Source: Oceanimonas baumannii (GTDB lineage Bacteria; Pseudomonadota; Gammaproteobacteria; Enterobacterales; Aeromonadaceae). From it: a stretch of DNA of 64,000 nucleotides. The position numbers and the translations under genes were made by a program. The DNA lies in assembly GCF_002245495.1 (NCBI RefSeq), contig NZ_NQJF01000016.1:1-64000 (forward strand), given 5' to 3'. Each line of letters opens with the position of its first letter. Within the stretch, counting starts at the first letter, position 1. The notes below the pieces were generated by a model. It did no database searches. It was not told the DNA's origin and worked only from the letters and a program-made list of their open reading frames with translations. Of this stretch, positions 7,760 through 17,752 are shown piece by piece.

Positions 7760-9277
7760 ATGATCTATCAGCAACCCGGACAGCCCGGTGCCGTCGTTAA
7801 CTTCAAGCCCCGTTACCAGAACTATATTGGCGGCGAATGGACTGCCCCGCTCAAGGGCCGTTATATGGAGAATACTTCACCGGTAAACGGTGCCGTATTC
7901 TGTGAAGTGCCGCGCTCCGACGAAGCCGACGTTGATCTGGCCGTTAACGCTGCAACTCAGGCGTTTGCCACCTGGGGAACCACGCCGCCGGCAGAGCGCT
8001 CGAACCTGATGTTACGTATTGCCGATCGCATTGAGCAGAACAAAGAGATGCTGGCGGTGGCAGAAACCTGGGATAACGGCAAGGCGGTACGGGAGACCCT
8101 GGCGGCCGATATCCCTCTGGTGGTGGATCACTTCCGCTATTTTGCCGGTGCCATTCGGGCACAGGAAGGCAGTGCTGCTGAGCTGGATGGCAGCACCGCT
8201 GTTTATCACTTCCGTGAGCCGGTGGGTGTGGTAGGGCAGATTATTCCCTGGAACTTCCCCTTGCTGATGGCTGCCTGGAAGCTGGCTCCCGTGCTGGCTG
8301 CAGGTTGCTGTACCGTGCTCAAGCCTGCCGAGCAGACCCCGGCATCCATTTTGGTGCTGATGGAGCTGATTGGTGACTTGCTGCCGCCCGGCGTGATCAA
8401 CGTGGTGAACGGTCTGGGTCCGGAAGCAGGTGAGGCCATTCTGCGTCATCCCGGCATTACCAAGCTGGCCTTTACCGGCTCTACCCCGGTCGGTCAGCAT
8501 GTACTCAAGGCCGCTGCCGAACGTCTGATCCCCTCAACCGTGGAGCTGGGTGGCAAGTCGCCCAATATCTTCTTTGAAGATGTGCTGCGCCATGAGCCCG
8601 AGTTTGTGGACAAATGCATTGAAGGCATGCTGCTTACCTTCTTTAACCAGGGTGAGGTGTGCACCTGTCCGTCCCGCGCGCTGGTACAGGAAAGCATTTA
8701 CGACGAGTTTATGGAGCGGGTGCTGGCCCGTGCCAAGGAGATCAAGCAGGGTAACCCGCTCGACACCGAGACCCAGGTAGGAGCCCAGGCGTCCCGGGAG
8801 CAATTCGACCGAATTCTCGGTTATATGGAAATTGGCCGTTCCGAAGGGGCGCAAATGCTGTTGGGTGGCCAGGCCAACTCCATCAGCGGACTGGAAAACG
8901 GCTTCTATATCCAGCCGACCATTTTCCAGGGGCGCAATAATATGCGGGTATTCCAGGAAGAAATTTTTGGACCGGCGGTAGGGGTGACCACCTTTAAGGA
9001 TGAAGCCGAGGCTCTGGCAATTGCCAACGACACCGAGTTTGGTCTGGGTGCCGGCGTCTGGACCCGGGATGTTAACCGTGCCTACCGGGTGGCCCGGGGC
9101 ATTCAGGCCGGACGGGTATGGATGAACTGCTACCATGCTTACCCGGCACACGCTGCCTTTGGTGGTTATAAAAAATCGGGCATTGGCCGGGAAACTCACA
9201 AAATGATGCTGGATCACTATCAGCTTACCAAGTGTATGCTGGTCAGCTACAGCAGCAATCCGCTGGGTTTCTTCTGA
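7760..9277 (+). CDS. exaC: NAD-dependent aldehyde dehydrogenase (ExaC/AldB type)
   Basis: 505 residues from the ATG at 7760, preceded by AAGGAGAGC; an upstream open stretch to 7577 overlaps the promoter and is rejected as coding. Family landmarks: [20 protein letters not shown] (cofactor binding), FTGSTPVGQ (Rossmann turn), [12 protein letters not shown] (general-base Glu) and [12 protein letters not shown] with the catalytic Cys. The vicinal CTC arrangement is typical of the acetaldehyde dehydrogenases AldB and ExaC. It oxidises acetaldehyde or similar short aldehydes to the acid in the cytosol. It is followed 87 bases later by an iron alcohol dehydrogenase and driven by the sigma-54 promoter, so the two form an alcohol-oxidation module under the divergent AcoR-like activator. 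Confidence 0.92.
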   Translation: MIYQQPGQPGAVVNFKPRYQNYIGGEWTAPLKGRYMENTSPVNGAVFCEVPRSDEADVDLAVNAATQAFATWGTTPPAERSNLMLRIADRIEQNKEMLAVAETWDNGKAVRETLAADIPLVVDHFRYFAGAIRAQEGSAAELDGSTAVYHFREPVGVVGQIIPWNFPLLMAAWKLAPVLAAGCCTVLKPAEQTPASILVLMELIGDLLPPGVINVVNGLGPEAGEAILRHPGITKLAFTGSTPVGQHVLKAAAERLIPSTVELGGKSPNIFFEDVLRHEPEFVDKCIEGMLLTFFNQGEVCTCPSRALVQESIYDEFMERVLARAKEIKQGNPLDTETQVGAQASREQFDRILGYMEIGRSEGAQMLLGGQANSISGLENGFYIQPTIFQGRNNMRVFQEEIFGPAVGVTTFKDEAEALAIANDTEFGLGAGVWTRDVNRAYRVARGIQAGRVWMNCYHAYPAHAAFGGYKKSGIGRETHKMMLDHYQLTKCMLVSYSSNPLGFF

Positions 9278-9364
9278 TCGACACACCGGCACCGTATGGG
9301 CGGTGCCGTCATGACGTTAAATACCAACAATCAATGAGGTTAATGCCTCAGCAGGAGCAAGATT

Positions 9365-10516
9365 ATGAGCACAGCAACATTTTTTATGCCTTCGGTTAAC
9401 GTGATTGGTGAAGGTGCCCTGGATCAGGCCGTTAATCAGATCAGCGATTCAGGCTTTCGTCATGCCCTGATCGTGACCGACAAACCACTGGTAGAACTGG
9501 GCTACGCCGGTCAGTTGCAGCAGGCGCTGGCAGTTAAGGACATTCAGGCCAGCATTTTTGATGGCGTCCAGGCCAACCCCACCACCGGTAACGTGGAAGC
9601 AGGTCTGGCGATTCTTACTCAGAACCAGTGTGACTTTGTCATTTCACTGGGTGGCGGCTCGCCGCATGACTGTGCCAAGGCCATTGCGCTGGTGGCGAGT
9701 AACGGTGGCGACATCCGGGACTATGAAGGCGTCGACAAGTCTGCCAAGCCTCAGTTGCCGCTGGTGTCCATCAATACCACCGCCGGTACCGCGTCTGAAA
9801 TTACCCGTTTCTGCATTATCACCGACGAAAACACCCACATTAAAATGGCCATTGTCGACAAGCATGTTACCCCAGTGCTGTCGGTCAACGACCCCTTCCT
9901 GATGAAGAATATGCCGGCTTCGCTCACCGCCGCTACCGGTATGGATGCGCTGACCCACGCTGTGGAAGCCTATGTCTCCACGGCAGCAAACCCCATCACT
10001 GATGCCTGTGCCATCAAGGCCGTTACCCTGATAAGCCAGAACCTGGCCAATGCCGTGGCTAACGGTGCTGATATGGAGGCCCGTAATAATATGGCTTATG
10101 CTCAGCTGCTGGCTGGCATGGCCTTTAATAACGCCTCCCTGGGCTATGTACATGCCATGGCGCACCAGCTGGGTGGTTTCTATGATCTGCCTCATGGTGT
10201 ATGTAACGCTGTGTTGCTGCCCCATGTGCAGCGCTTTAACAGCCGGGTGGCTGCCACGCGCCTGAGTGAGATTGCAGCGGCGCTGGGTGAAGATGTTCAG
10301 AGCCTGACTGCGGAGCAGGGTGCCGAGCGCTGTATTGAGGCCATTGAAGCTCTGGCCCGTAAGGTGGGTATTCCTGCCGGTCTGAACGAGCTCAAGGTAA
10401 AAGAAGAAGACTTTGCCGAGCTGGCCAGCAATGCGATGAAAGATGCCTGTGGCCTGACCAACCCGGTACAGCCAACGCATGAAGAAGTTGTGGGTATTTT
10501 TAAAGCGGCATTCTGA
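9365..10516 (+). CDS. Iron-containing (type III) alcohol dehydrogenase
   Basis: 383 residues, usual length for the family. The NAD-binding [13 protein letters not shown] motif is present. The metal-binding residues lie in the expected regions: Asp and His in [13 protein letters not shown], and two His in [19 protein letters not shown]. The sequence is close in style to Zymomonas AdhB and E. coli YiaY, which interconvert ethanol and acetaldehyde with NAD. The start is preceded by AGGAGCAAG. It lies directly downstream of the aldehyde dehydrogenase, so flux alcohol to aldehyde to acid is encoded in one unit, and it ends at a strong terminator. The substrate range beyond ethanol is not determinable here. 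Confidence 0.92.
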   Translation: MSTATFFMPSVNVIGEGALDQAVNQISDSGFRHALIVTDKPLVELGYAGQLQQALAVKDIQASIFDGVQANPTTGNVEAGLAILTQNQCDFVISLGGGSPHDCAKAIALVASNGGDIRDYEGVDKSAKPQLPLVSINTTAGTASEITRFCIITDENTHIKMAIVDKHVTPVLSVNDPFLMKNMPASLTAATGMDALTHAVEAYVSTAANPITDACAIKAVTLISQNLANAVANGADMEARNNMAYAQLLAGMAFNNASLGYVHAMAHQLGGFYDLPHGVCNAVLLPHVQRFNSRVAATRLSEIAAALGEDVQSLTAEQGAERCIEAIEALARKVGIPAGLNELKVKEEDFAELASNAMKDACGLTNPVQPTHEEVVGIFKAAF

Positions 10517-10536
10517 CGCTGCTTGCCACTAGCCAA

Positions 10537-10563
10537 ATGCCGGGCAATGCCCGGCATTTTTTT
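10537..10563 (+). terminator. Rho-independent terminator after alcohol dehydrogenase
   Basis: A 9-bp perfect stem ATGCCGGGC/GCCCGGCAT with a 3-base loop, followed by a run of seven T. Confidence 0.92.
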
Positions 10564-10587
10564 AGCGAGGTGTGTTAGCGGGCCGCC

Positions 10588-12321
10588 TTAGTGACGGAAG
10601 CAGCAATGGCTGTGGTCGTGCTGTTTGGCTTCATACTTGGCACTGCTGGCGAGCAGGGCCACATCATCGTGTGAATGGCAGCGTGATGGATCCGGACGCA
10701 CCACGCCAATTGCAATGCCCAGCAACGGATAATGTTGCAGCTCTCCGTTACGGGACGGAGCCGTCATGCCCCGGCGCAGCCGGTCTTCAGGACGGTAAAA
10801 CCCGGTAATCTCGTTATCAAAGCGACGGATGATCTCATCACAGAGTGCCTGCCAGTCGCATCCTTCGTCAAATACCGCGACAAAGTCATCGCCCCCGACG
10901 TGACCCAGAAACTGATCGGCATCGCCGATGATCTGCTGCATCATCCCGGCCACCCATTGCAGTACCTTGTCTCCCTGCGCATATCCGTAGACATCGTTAT
11001 AGGGTTTGAAGTGGTTCAGATCGAAATAGGCGACATGGAAATGTTGCTTTCGTTGTAACGCCTCATCAATTTCCCGGTAGATAGGGACATTTCCTGGCAA
11101 CTGGGTCAGGGGATTGGCATAGCGGGCGTGCAGTAACCGTTGTTCGGTAATGGTTCGTAACAGGCAGCGTACCGAGCCCAGGCCATGGTAATGGCCATTG
11201 TGGGTCACAATAAAGTGTTGACGGACGTTGACGCTGTCATCATCGGTGACAAGGTGGCTGACCTGCTCCAGAATGGTGTGGCTGTCTACGATGACGGGCT
11301 GCCTGTCCATGGCCCGGGTCACGGGCTTGTTGGCGTAAAGTGCCCGGCCAAACGGTGTGGAATACAGCTCCATTACCCGGGCACGATGCAGCATGCCGAC
11401 CGGCATGCCCTGTGCGAGCACCGGGATGGAATGTAGCCGGCTATCGGCCCGCAGGTGTTCAAAGGCGTCGTCCAGGAGATCATGGACGTCCATGGCCATG
11501 GCAGAGCGGGTCAGGCTTTCTACCGTATCCTGATACCGGGGCAGCGTGCGGCAGTTGCTGACCGGAATATAAGCGGGGACCGAGGACTGCGGTTCTTCGG
11601 CGGGCCGTCCGAGCCAGTAGCCCTGACAGTAATAAATGCCCATGGCTTGCAGCTGATCCAGCTCGGCCCGGGTTTCAATGCCCTCGGCAATCACCGTTGA
11701 GCCCATGCTGCGGGCCAGCTCCACAATGCTTTGTACAAATGCCCGTTTAACTGGATCCTGCTCCAGCTGCTGAACAAAATGGCGGTCAATTTTTACAAAG
11801 TCCGGCTGAAGTTCAGACCAGAGTTTAAGTCCGGAGTAGCCGGCACCCAGATCGTCAATGGCGACCCTGAAGCCCAACTGCCGGTAATGCCTGAGCGCTT
11901 TTTTAAGGCCGGGCGTATCCTGTACCGCATCCTGTTCGGATAACTCAATCACAATTTGCTCCGGCGCGATATCCAGCATTTCCGCCAGTTGGCGGGTGCA
12001 GCCTCTCGGGTGCTGGTGATCGAGCAGCACATTGGGGTTGACGTTGATAAACAGACAGCCACCGGGGTTGAGCTCACGAAAACGTAGCAGGGCAGCCTTG
12101 CGGCAGGCCAGATCCAGTTCCGACAGCTGGTTGAGCTGACGCGCTTGCGCAAACAGGGCGGCAGGCATCTCCAGAGGGTGGCCTGCAGGGCCTCGGATCA
12201 GCGCTTCGTGTCCCAGAATACGGCGGGCCCGTATATCCATAATGGGCTGGAATAAGGGGCGTAGCCGGTTTTGGGCGATCAGATCTGTAATCTGATTGTC
12301 GGGGTGAGAGGCGAGGATCAT
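10588..12321 (-). CDS. EAL-CBS-GGDEF protein (c-di-GMP turnover)
   Basis: 577 residues from ATG at 12321; a TTG at 12351 would add ten residues and neither has a clear ribosome site. The EAL domain comes first (EALIRG, then IELSEQ, IDDLGAGYSG, VKIDRHF and AEGIE, all intact), so phosphodiesterase activity is plausible. A paired CBS-like region spans about residues 265-385. The C-terminal GGDEF domain carries the variant GGDDF, which is still compatible with cyclase activity, and lacks an RxxD inhibitory site. No membrane segment is present. The domain order EAL-CBS-GGDEF is found in several proteobacteria and suggests adenine-nucleotide control through the CBS pair. It is convergent with the alcohol dehydrogenase gene. 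Confidence 0.88.
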   Translation of the reverse strand: MILASHPDNQITDLIAQNRLRPLFQPIMDIRARRILGHEALIRGPAGHPLEMPAALFAQARQLNQLSELDLACRKAALLRFRELNPGGCLFINVNPNVLLDHQHPRGCTRQLAEMLDIAPEQIVIELSEQDAVQDTPGLKKALRHYRQLGFRVAIDDLGAGYSGLKLWSELQPDFVKIDRHFVQQLEQDPVKRAFVQSIVELARSMGSTVIAEGIETRAELDQLQAMGIYYCQGYWLGRPAEEPQSSVPAYIPVSNCRTLPRYQDTVESLTRSAMAMDVHDLLDDAFEHLRADSRLHSIPVLAQGMPVGMLHRARVMELYSTPFGRALYANKPVTRAMDRQPVIVDSHTILEQVSHLVTDDDSVNVRQHFIVTHNGHYHGLGSVRCLLRTITEQRLLHARYANPLTQLPGNVPIYREIDEALQRKQHFHVAYFDLNHFKPYNDVYGYAQGDKVLQWVAGMMQQIIGDADQFLGHVGGDDFVAVFDEGCDWQALCDEIIRRFDNEITGFYRPEDRLRRGMTAPSRNGELQHYPLLGIAIGVVRPDPSRCHSHDDVALLASSAKYEAKQHDHSHCCFRH

Positions 12322-12394
12322 TGAAGGAATGTTAAAATTAGCCAGATACAACCACTATATGGCACTGTTATGAAGAAAATATGACAGTGCATCC

Positions 12395-13255
12395 TTAACC
12401 CGATATTAACGTTGTTAACGGCTGTCGGCTGCGGAATAACCGGGGAGCCGAGCCTTCCCGGGTAAAGTATAAATGACCGTCTGCGCCCAGTGTAATGGCT
12501 TCAAACTGACCGGTTTCATTCAGACGAAAGCGTCGTCCCGCCTGTTCAGTTACCCGGTTGTTTTGTACCGGGTAAAGCCAGACAAATGCCTGGCGGTTAA
12601 ACAGACTACGGCTGTAGCCCACCAGCAACAGGGTTTGCGTGCCGGCATCAAAATCGGCTCCGGTCACCAGCATTTGTGTATTCAGCCGTTGCCACTGGGT
12701 TAGGGGGGACGAATCGCCATCGGGGGGCAGACGATAAATGGCACTTTGTTGATCCAGCCAGCGTTTGGTCAGCAACCACAGTTCGCCATTTACCTGCGTC
12801 AGTGCCTCGGCGTCAAAGTTGTGCTGATGAGGAGGAGGAGTGAAGTTGTGTTGCTCCCGGTAGCGCACTGGTAACACATGCGGCTCTTCTGGCGGTGTGT
12901 TGTCCGGTTTCAGCTTCAGGGCCAGCACGCGTAGATCCCGGCGTTTGCCGCCATTATTGCCGGTGTCGGCAATATAAAGGGTATTGTCGTGGCGGGCGAT
13001 ATCTTCCCAGTCCCGGTTATGGGCCGCAACCGGTACCCGATGGAGGGTGTCGCCGCGCTCATCAAGGATAAATAATTCGGCATCATGGCCACTGTCGTTA
13101 TGGCTTATAAACCCTGACTTCAGCGCTACCAGCCCCGAGCTTTCCTGCAGAGCAGAAGACAGGCTGCCGACAGGATCCAGCATTAAACGGGCGTCATCGG
13201 CCCCGACACAGGCGGTCAGCAGCAACAGCGGCCAGGCATATAAAATACGGAACAT
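12395..13255 (-). CDS. Putative lipoprotein with beta-propeller-like repeats
   Basis: 286 residues. The lipobox LLLTAC places Cys at residue 16, and GGAGG precedes the ATG at 13255. The mature protein reads like a six-bladed propeller: repeated short hydrophobic strands with motifs such as GLVALKSGFISHNDSG, WEDIARHDNTLYIADTGNN, FDAEALTQVNGELWLLTKR and FEAITLGADGHLYFTREG, reminiscent of SdiA-regulated or phytase-like propellers. No catalytic residues can be named with confidence. It would sit on the periplasmic side of a membrane. It ends 74 bases before the EAL-CBS-GGDEF start on the same strand, so the two could be co-transcribed. Confidence 0.75.
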   Translation of the reverse strand: MFRILYAWPLLLLTACVGADDARLMLDPVGSLSSALQESSGLVALKSGFISHNDSGHDAELFILDERGDTLHRVPVAAHNRDWEDIARHDNTLYIADTGNNGGKRRDLRVLALKLKPDNTPPEEPHVLPVRYREQHNFTPPPHQHNFDAEALTQVNGELWLLTKRWLDQQSAIYRLPPDGDSSPLTQWQRLNTQMLVTGADFDAGTQTLLLVGYSRSLFNRQAFVWLYPVQNNRVTEQAGRRFRLNETGQFEAITLGADGHLYFTREGSAPRLFRSRQPLTTLISG

Positions 13256-13459
13256 ACGGAGCCTCCAGAAAGGCGATAACGTGATTTGATGAATATTTTC
13301 GTAAATTGGATGTTAACCATAAAGGTCTGCTGTTAATAGCCATTGTAAGTAACAAATATGTCTGCTTTTATTTTTTAAATTAGCTCATTATTTCATCTTA
13401 AAACTGATAAGCTTCGCGCGAATTTTAGAGCGTACTATCCGCAAAAAGGAGAATAGTGA

Positions 13460-14389
13460 GTGGCCAGAGGGGTTGCATTATCGGTGTTTTCATCGGTGTT
13501 ATTTGCGCTGCTGTATTATTATGCCAGCCTGATGACGCCCATGAATGGCGAAGTGGTATTTGGCTGGCGCATGTTGCTGACCATGCCCTGCCTGGGCCTG
13601 TTTCTGCTGTACAGCGGTGACTGGCGGCTGGTAACCGCGTTGTTTACTCAGTTGAAAACCCGCCCGGTAATGTGGATTGGTCTGCCGCTTTCTTCTGCAC
13701 TGATGGCGGTGCAACTGTGGATCTTTATGTGGGCCCCCATAAATGGCCGTGGTCTGGCAGTATCGTTGGGATATTTTATGATGCCGCTGGTATTGGTACT
13801 GGTAGGGCGTTTTTTGTATCAGGAACGTCCCACCCGGCTGCAATGGCTGGCCGTTGCCTGTGCGGCCCTGGGGGTAGGGAATGAACTGTGGCATGCCGGC
13901 GGGGTTTCCTGGGAAACGATGGTCGTGGCGATTGGCTACCCGCTTTACTTTGTCTGGCGTCGTTGGCTGGGTAACGACAACCTGGGCGGGCTCTGGTGCG
14001 ATATGCTGCTGATGCTGCCGGTAGCGGCCTGGTTTGTGTTTGCCACCGACTCACCCATGGCTGCTTTTGATGAACGGCCATTGCTTTACCTGCTGGTGCT
14101 GGGGCTTGGCATGATCAGTGCACTGGCACTGGCCTGCTATATTCTTGCCAGCCGGCGGCTGCCGTTCAGCCTGTTCGGCTTGCTGGGTTATGTGGAGCCG
14201 GTGCTGCTGGTGGTGGTGTCGCTGGTATTGGGTGAAACCATCGTCGGTAAAGAGTGGGTTACCTTTATCGCCATCTGGACCGCGGTGGCATTGCTGATCC
14301 TGGAAGGGGTGCGCAAAATGCTGGCATTCCGCCGCTATCCCTTTCGGCAGAGTGCCCATCATCAGGCTCCGGGCAGTCACGGCAGCTGA
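13460..14389 (+). CDS. EamA/RarD-type membrane transporter
   Basis: 309 residues from a GTG at 13460, chosen for the AAGGAG six bases upstream. About ten hydrophobic segments in the two-fold EamA arrangement. LWIFMWAPINGRGLAVSLGYFMMPLVLVLVGRF is characteristic of the RarD branch (the chloramphenicol-sensitivity protein of E. coli), which differs from other EamA members. Substrate is unknown; the family exports small metabolites. It is convergent with another EamA-type gene whose stop lies 4 bases away, with no terminator between them. Confidence 0.82.
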   Translation: MARGVALSVFSSVLFALLYYYASLMTPMNGEVVFGWRMLLTMPCLGLFLLYSGDWRLVTALFTQLKTRPVMWIGLPLSSALMAVQLWIFMWAPINGRGLAVSLGYFMMPLVLVLVGRFLYQERPTRLQWLAVACAALGVGNELWHAGGVSWETMVVAIGYPLYFVWRRWLGNDNLGGLWCDMLLMLPVAAWFVFATDSPMAAFDERPLLYLLVLGLGMISALALACYILASRRLPFSLFGLLGYVEPVLLVVVSLVLGETIVGKEWVTFIAIWTAVALLILEGVRKMLAFRRYPFRQSAHHQAPGSHGS

Positions 14390-14393
14390 TCAT

Positions 14394-15278
14394 TCAGGCC
14401 CACATTACACACACGGCGGCGATAACAATTAACACCAGGCCGCCGTGATCCCGCTGGCTCAGACGTTCCCGAAAATACCAGACCGAGATCATCAGGGTAA
14501 ATAAGACTTCCACCTGGCCCAGGGTTTTAACCAGGGCCACGCTTTCCAGGCTCATGGCAGTAAACCAGCCAATGGAACCCAGACAACTGGTCAGGCTGAT
14601 CAGCACTGTCAGCCCCGGGCGTTGCCATAGCGAGACCAGCGCCTGCGGATTACGCAGCCCCAACCAGCCAACCATCAGCAGGGTCTGCAGGCTGATCACC
14701 AGCAGTAGTACCCAAGCGGCACCAAACGGAAAGGCCATTCCCAGCTCCAGGCTGGCTTCCCGCACCCACAGCGAGGTCAGCGCAAAGGCCAGCCCGCTGC
14801 CCAGCCCGGTCATCAGCGTGCTGGCCGGCACCGCCTGGCCTGCGGCCCGGCGCAGACCGCTCAGCAGCCATACCGCGATCCCGCCGATGATAACACCCAG
14901 CCAGCCGAGGAAAGTGAGCGGTGCGCTGAAAAAGAAAACCCCCAGTGCCGCAGCCAGCACGGCTTCGCTCTTGGCCAGCCCGACACCCACGGCATAGTTA
15001 CGCAGCTGAAACAGCCGGACCATCAGGGCCGTGGCCACAATCTGGCTGACGGCGGCGGCCACGATCAGCACGGCAAAGGTCGCGGTGAAGGCGGGCAGTG
15101 TCTGTGCCGGTTGCCAGTGATACAGCAGCCAGAGATAGAGGCCGGCCAGAGGCCAGGCCAGCACAAATCGAGCCAGGGTCACCGCCGCCGCACCGGCATG
15201 CTGGCTTAACTGTTTCTGAAAGGCATTGCGCCAGGCCTGCATAAAAGCGGCAAACAGGGTAAAGGGGATCCACAGCAT
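14394..15278 (-). CDS. EamA-family metabolite exporter
   Basis: 294 residues from ATG at 15278, chosen because AAGGA lies upstream and the sequence then starts directly with the first membrane helix (MLWIPFTLFAAFMQAWRN). Ten predicted helices in two EamA halves; the second half starts near residue 145. Substrate cannot be assigned. It is divergent from the LysE-type exporter at 15405, giving three small-molecule exporters in 2.6 kb (13460-16016). Confidence 0.82.
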   Translation of the reverse strand: MLWIPFTLFAAFMQAWRNAFQKQLSQHAGAAAVTLARFVLAWPLAGLYLWLLYHWQPAQTLPAFTATFAVLIVAAAVSQIVATALMVRLFQLRNYAVGVGLAKSEAVLAAALGVFFFSAPLTFLGWLGVIIGGIAVWLLSGLRRAAGQAVPASTLMTGLGSGLAFALTSLWVREASLELGMAFPFGAAWVLLLVISLQTLLMVGWLGLRNPQALVSLWQRPGLTVLISLTSCLGSIGWFTAMSLESVALVKTLGQVEVLFTLMISVWYFRERLSQRDHGGLVLIVIAAVCVMWA

Positions 15279-15404
15279 GGCAGTGTCCTTGTACTGAGCA
15301 GGAGAAGAAGGCGGTGGCCATATTACCAGAGTCACCTTTGGGCGGTGACGGATATGGCCAAATCTGATAGAAAGAAGTCCCTTTGTATGTACACGGAACG
15401 TTTT

Positions 15405-16016
15405 ATGACCTTTGATACCTGGCTGGTTTATCTGGCTGCCTGTGTCGGATTATCGCTGACTCCGGGCCCCAACAGCTTGCTGGCACTGACTCACGGTGCG
15501 CTTTACGGGCCGGGACGAACGCTGGCCACCATTGCCGGCGGGGCGGCCGGCTTTATTGGCGTGGTGGGGCTGTCGATGTTTGGCATTGCCTCGTTGCTGA
15601 CACTGGCGTCTGAGCTGTTACTGGTGATGAAAATACTGGGCGGTATGTATCTGATCTGGCTGGGTATTCAGGTATGGCGTTCACCGGCTCCCGGCGGTGG
15701 TGTGGGTACCATTAGCGGGCATGCCAGCAGCTGGACCATGGCCCGGCAGGGCATGTTATCGGCGTTTGCCAATCCCAAAGCCATTTTGTTCTTTGCTGCA
15801 TTTTTACCACAGTTTATTGATCCTGCCGCCGGCCTGTGGGGGCAATTTCTGGTGATGGCGTTCACCTTTGCGCTGGTGGAATGTCTGACCGAGTGCTTTA
15901 TTGCCGGCTTTGCCGGCCGGGTGTCGGGCTGGCTTACCCGCTGTGGACGGGGCTTTAACCGTAGCTGTGGTGCTCTGTTCATGCTGATAGGCGGCTGGCT
16001 GCCACTCAGCCGTTAA
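15405..16016 (+). CDS. LysE/RhtB-family amino acid exporter
   Basis: 203 residues. ATG at 15405 is preferred because the product then begins like RhtB proteins (MTFDTWLVYLAACVGLSLTPGPN); the in-frame ATG at 15387 is an alternative. The conserved SLTPGPNSLLALTHG motif of the first helix and a GFIG/KILGGMYLIWLG helix pair are present, with about six membrane segments in total. Relatives export homoserine, threonine, lysine or arginine; substrate unassigned. Followed by a strong terminator. Confidence 0.85.
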   Translation: MTFDTWLVYLAACVGLSLTPGPNSLLALTHGALYGPGRTLATIAGGAAGFIGVVGLSMFGIASLLTLASELLLVMKILGGMYLIWLGIQVWRSPAPGGGVGTISGHASSWTMARQGMLSAFANPKAILFFAAFLPQFIDPAAGLWGQFLVMAFTFALVECLTECFIAGFAGRVSGWLTRCGRGFNRSCGALFMLIGGWLPLSR

Positions 16017-16023
16017 TCGGGGT

Positions 16024-16051
16024 AAAAAAAGCGCCTGCCGGCGCTTTTTTT
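16024..16051 (+). terminator. Rho-independent terminator after LysE-type gene
   Basis: A-tract, GCGCC-TGCC-GGCGC hairpin and T-tract: AAAAAAAGCGCC pairs with GGCGCTTTTTTT, so it may work in both directions. Confidence 0.88.
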
Positions 16052-16080
16052 AATCAAATGGTTATCTCTGCAAAACCCCC

Positions 16081-16145
16081 GTCACCCCCGCGGAGGCGGG
16101 GGTCCATGACATATTGCACTAGACTCCCGCGGTCGCGGGAGTGAC
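16081..16145. repeat. Palindromic intergenic repeat, family 1 (single copy)
   Basis: Starts GTCACCCCCGC and ends GCGGGAGTGAC, so the ends are inverted copies. Inside are two GC-rich hairpins (CCCCCGC-GGA-GCGGGGG and CTCCCGC-GGT-CGCGGGAG). The same layout recurs at 35561 (half element) and three times at 51296-51650. It resembles REP-like, non-autonomous palindromic units; no coding capacity. Confidence 0.8.
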
Positions 16146-16193
16146 AACAGAGAAGACGAAAGTGTGTCAGTCATCCGAGCGGCTGCCGGGTGT

Positions 16194-17579
16194 TCAGGCC
16201 ACGACCGGTGTTTTGTCGCTATCATTGTCGGCGGCAAACACGGCGTCGTCGGTCTGTCCCAGCAGTTTGCTGCTGATGGTACCGGCGGTCATGGAGCCAT
16301 TTACATTGAGGGCGGTGCGGGCCATGTCTATCAGCGGTTCAATGGAGATAAGCAAAGCGGCCAGCGCGACCGGCATGCCCATAATCGGCAGCACGATCAG
16401 GGCAGCAAAGGTGGCACCACCGCCGACTCCCGCCACACCGAATGAAGCCAGGGTGATGACCCCTGTCAGCGTCGCCAGCCACAGCGGATCCAGCACGTTA
16501 ATGCCCATGGTGGGGGCAATCATGACGGCCAGCATGGCCGGATAAATACCGGCACAACCATTTTGGCCAATGGTGGCACCAAAGGAGGCCGAGAAGTTGG
16601 CAATGCTCTCGGGCACGCCCAGCTTCTGGGTCTGTGCCTGTACATTCAGAGGAATGGTGGCGGCACTGGAGCGGCTGGTAAAGGCAAATGCCAGTACCGG
16701 CCATACCTTGGTGAAAAAGCGCTTGGCATTCACTCCGGCCAGGGTCAGCAGTACACCATGGATAACAAACATGATGGCAATGGCCAGGTAAGAAGCCACC
16801 AGGAAACCGGCCAGGCTCAGTACATCCTGCAGATTGGAGCCGGCAATGACCTTGGTCATCAGCGCCATCACGCCAAAGGGGGTCAGCTTCATCACCAGCC
16901 GCACCAGGCGCATAATCAGGGCCTGCAGGGCTTCAATACCACCGAGCACGCGTTTGCCCAGTTCCGGCTCATCTTTAAGCAGGGTCAGTACCGCCAGCCC
17001 CAGGAACACGGCGAAGATCACCACGCCAATAATAGAAGTGGGGCTGGCTCCGGTCATATCGGCAAAGGGGTTGCGGGGAATAAAGGACACCAGCAGCTGA
17101 GGCACAGACAGATTGGTCACGCTGGCTACAGTCGCTTCCAGGTGTTCGGCACGGGCCAGTTCACGGGCACCTTGCACCAGATCGGCAGCACTCAGGCCAA
17201 AGGCATAGGTAACAAAGGCACCCACCAGCGCCGAAATGGCGGTGGTGAACAGCAATATACCCAGCGTCATGACGCTGATTTTGCCCAGGGAGGTGGCATT
17301 GTGCAGCCGGGCTACCGCGCCCAGAATGGACACCAGCACCAGCGGGATCACAATCATCTGCAGCAGGCGTACATAACCGCCGCCGACAACATTCACCCAT
17401 TCCAGTGTGCGGGCGATGGTGTCGGCGCTGTAGAACAACTGCATGGCAAAGCCGGCAGCCACACCGAATACCAGGCCGGTAAGCACCTGACGGGAAAGAG
17501 ACTGACCCCGGCGGGCGAGTTTGCCCAGCACCAGCATCAGCAGTACAAAGATCGCCAGGTTGACGAGCACGGTCAGCAT
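16194..17579 (-). CDS. tcyP: Sodium:dicarboxylate-type symporter, probable L-cystine importer
   Basis: 461 residues from ATG at 17579, with GGAG nine bases upstream. The fold is that of the DAACS family: about eight helices, re-entrant loops with [11 protein letters not shown] and the C-terminal GxxG-rich transport core ([35 protein letters not shown]). The Asn-rich motif [11 protein letters not shown] lies near the C-terminus. Length and these motifs agree with TcyP/YdjN L-cystine transporters more than with GltP or DctA. It imports cystine in the inner membrane using a cation gradient. It stands as a single gene; regulation by a CysB-type protein cannot be judged. Confidence 0.85.
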   Translation of the reverse strand: MLTVLVNLAIFVLLMLVLGKLARRGQSLSRQVLTGLVFGVAAGFAMQLFYSADTIARTLEWVNVVGGGYVRLLQMIVIPLVLVSILGAVARLHNATSLGKISVMTLGILLFTTAISALVGAFVTYAFGLSAADLVQGARELARAEHLEATVASVTNLSVPQLLVSFIPRNPFADMTGASPTSIIGVVIFAVFLGLAVLTLLKDEPELGKRVLGGIEALQALIMRLVRLVMKLTPFGVMALMTKVIAGSNLQDVLSLAGFLVASYLAIAIMFVIHGVLLTLAGVNAKRFFTKVWPVLAFAFTSRSSAATIPLNVQAQTQKLGVPESIANFSASFGATIGQNGCAGIYPAMLAVMIAPTMGINVLDPLWLATLTGVITLASFGVAGVGGGATFAALIVLPIMGMPVALAALLISIEPLIDMARTALNVNGSMTAGTISSKLLGQTDDAVFAADNDSDKTPVVA

Positions 17580-17670
17580 GGGGACTCCACGTTTCAGAAA
17601 ATAGAGGGAAAGAGAAAATGGTAACAGCACCATTCACTGTGCTGTTAATCCGTTTGGTTATGGCTTATGA

Positions 17671-17713
17671 AAAATAGCGGTCAAGACCGGTTTTTGCAGA
17701 ATCTTTGACCGCT
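17671..17713 (-). terminator. Probable terminator of the lytic transglycosylase gene
   Basis: AGCGGTCAA at 17676-17684 and TTGACCGCT at 17705-17713 form a 9-bp stem with a 20-base loop. On the minus strand the stem is followed by ATTTTT. It lies 40 bases beyond the stop of the minus-strand mltB-like gene. Confidence 0.6.
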
Positions 17714-17752
17714 TGTCAAGCTGGACCTGGCATCAGGCTCTGCCGGTTGGGG